NCBI RefSeq assembly: GCF_002863865.1
Contig: NZ_CP022684.1
Span: 4,717,990-4,781,989 of the forward strand
Reading direction: 5' to 3'
Length of the DNA: 64,000 nt
DNA from: Ketobacter alkanivorans
GTDB lineage: Bacteria > Pseudomonadota > Gammaproteobacteria > Pseudomonadales > Ketobacteraceae
This document shows, in pieces, positions 63,255 through 64,000 of this stretch. Numbering within the stretch: the first letter of the stretch is position 1; each line of letters opens with the position of its first letter. The notes beneath the pieces were generated by a model. It did no database searches, had not been told where the DNA came from, and saw only the letters and a program-made list of their open reading frames with translations. Both the position numbers and the translations under genes were made by a program.

Positions 63255-64000
63255 ATGACCGACTACCAACGCTACTTCGGTGAAACCCAAAACATCGTTC
63301 GCGATACCGTTCGCAAGTTTGTGGCTCAGGAAATCACACCCTATGTGAATGACTGGGAGGCGGCCGGCGAACTGCCTCGTTCGCTGTATGAAAAGGCGGG
63401 CGCGGCGGGCATTTTGGGGATCGGTTATCCAGAAGAGCTAGGTGGTTCCGGTTTCGATATGTTCACCAAAATCGCTGCCAGCGAAGAAATTATGGCGGCG
63501 GGTTCCGGTGGTGTGGCAGCCAGCCTGGGCTCCATTGATATTGGTTTACCGCCGGTGGTGAACTGGGGCAGTGATGAACTCAAACAGCGCATCTGCCCTG
63601 ACGTGATCGCCGGTAAGAAGATCCAATGTCTGGCCATTACCGAGCCAGGGGGTGGCTCTGATGTCGCCAGCCTGCGTACCCGAGCGGTGCGGGATGGCGA
63701 TCACTATGTGATTAATGGAGCCAAAACCTTCATCACCAGTGGCGTAAATGCAGATTACTACACGGTTGCCGTGCGTACCGGCGATGCAGGCTACGGTGGC
63801 ATCAGCTTGTTGTTGGTGGAAAAGGGCACTGCGGGCTTTGGCGTGGGCAAAAAGCTGAAAAAGATGGGTTGGTGGGCCAGTGATACCGCAGAGTTGTATT
63901 TTGAAGACTGCCGGGTGCCGGTGGCCAATCTGATCGGGCAGGAGAACGCCGGTTTCTACGTAATCATGACGAATTTTCAAATGGAGAGGCTTAATTTGGC
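63255..64000 (+). CDS. Acyl-CoA dehydrogenase (5' part)
   Basis: The frame runs from the ATG at 63255 to the end of the window (about 248 codons, incomplete). The start is MTDYQRYFGETQNIVRDTVRKF; the family motif ITEPGGGSDVASLRTRA is near residue 130, followed by GAKTFITSGVNADYY and FEDCRVPVANLIGQENAGF. It oxidises an acyl-CoA to an enoyl-CoA and passes electrons to ETF and then to the ETF-QO at 40670-42310. Chain-length specificity is not readable here, as the catalytic Glu lies beyond the window. Confidence 0.93.
   Translation, partial: MTDYQRYFGETQNIVRDTVRKFVAQEITPYVNDWEAAGELPRSLYEKAGAAGILGIGYPEELGGSGFDMFTKIAASEEIMAAGSGGVAASLGSIDIGLPPVVNWGSDELKQRICPDVIAGKKIQCLAITEPGGGSDVASLRTRAVRDGDHYVINGAKTFITSGVNADYYTVAVRTGDAGYGGISLLLVEKGTAGFGVGKKLKKMGWWASDTAELYFEDCRVPVANLIGQENAGFYVIMTNFQMERLNL

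Overview
The window is chromosomal DNA of a gammaproteobacterium of the Pseudomonadales/Oceanospirillales type. The first 27 kb follow the gene order I remember from Pseudomonas: lolD, a DUF2062 gene, comEC, exbB/exbD, lpxK, kdsB, a tyrosine phosphatase gene, murB, rne, rluC, an HAD hydrolase gene, sppA, maf, yceD, rpmF, plsX, fabD, fabG, acpP, fabF, pabC, mltG, tmk, holB, pilZ, tatD. Moderate GC and many lipid-active genes (FadL-like porin, ETF-ubiquinone oxidoreductase, acyl-CoA dehydrogenase, several exported esterase-like hydrolases) suggest a marine or oil-associated lipid or alkane degrader such as Alcanivorax or Ketobacter relatives. The genus is an inference. I saw no tRNA, rRNA, transposase, CRISPR array or phage gene.

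Layout. 0-8 kb: lipoprotein export, DNA uptake, a TonB-type energiser and lipid A/KDO/peptidoglycan precursor genes. 7.9-10.7 kb: RNase E on the minus strand, then a 928-base gap with two palindromes. 11.7-15.7 kb: rluC, HAD phosphatase and sppA, a bidirectional terminator, then TetR and Maf on the minus strand. 15.9-24.9 kb: ribosomal protein L32, fatty-acid synthesis, folate and DNA-replication genes. 24.9-27.7 kb: PilZ protein, TatD, RmuC. 27.8-35.7 kb: an accessory stretch with a 1659-residue kinase-ATPase-GAF-diguanylate cyclase, a convergent secreted Cache-type sensor, a YiiX-like cysteine hydrolase and a class-V aminotransferase. 36-42.3 kb: TetR, DUF4823 lipoprotein, a hybrid histidine kinase, DUF1285 protein and ETF-QO. 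42.5-53.8 kb: two lipoprotein alpha/beta hydrolases, FadL-like porin, a membrane-anchored FAD reductase, glnS, a second diguanylate cyclase and a small secreted protein. 54-57.1 kb: the 4.5S RNA-dnaX-ybaB-recR block. 57.2-64 kb: an ArsR repressor with a serine hydrolase, an AraC regulator beside two tandem secreted lipase-like enzymes, and the start of an acyl-CoA dehydrogenase that runs off the window.

How the parts fit. The centre of the left half is envelope building: acyl chains (FabD/FabG/AcpP/FabF, PlsX), lipid A (LpxK, KdsB), peptidoglycan (MurB, MltG) and lipoprotein sorting (LolD). The right half fits uptake and oxidation of lipids: secreted hydrolases release fatty acids, the FadL-like porin could import them, an acyl-CoA dehydrogenase oxidises them, and ETF-QO passes the electrons to quinone. 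Signalling is dense: two diguanylate cyclases, a hybrid histidine kinase, a Ser/Thr kinase-like giant and a PilZ protein. The points most worth following are the giant kinase-GGDEF protein with its neighbouring Cache protein, a ComEC without a recognisable metallo-beta-lactamase domain, a motif repeated in front of both arsR and the serine hydrolase gene, and a near-perfect operator lying in the promoter spacer of the acyl-CoA dehydrogenase gene.
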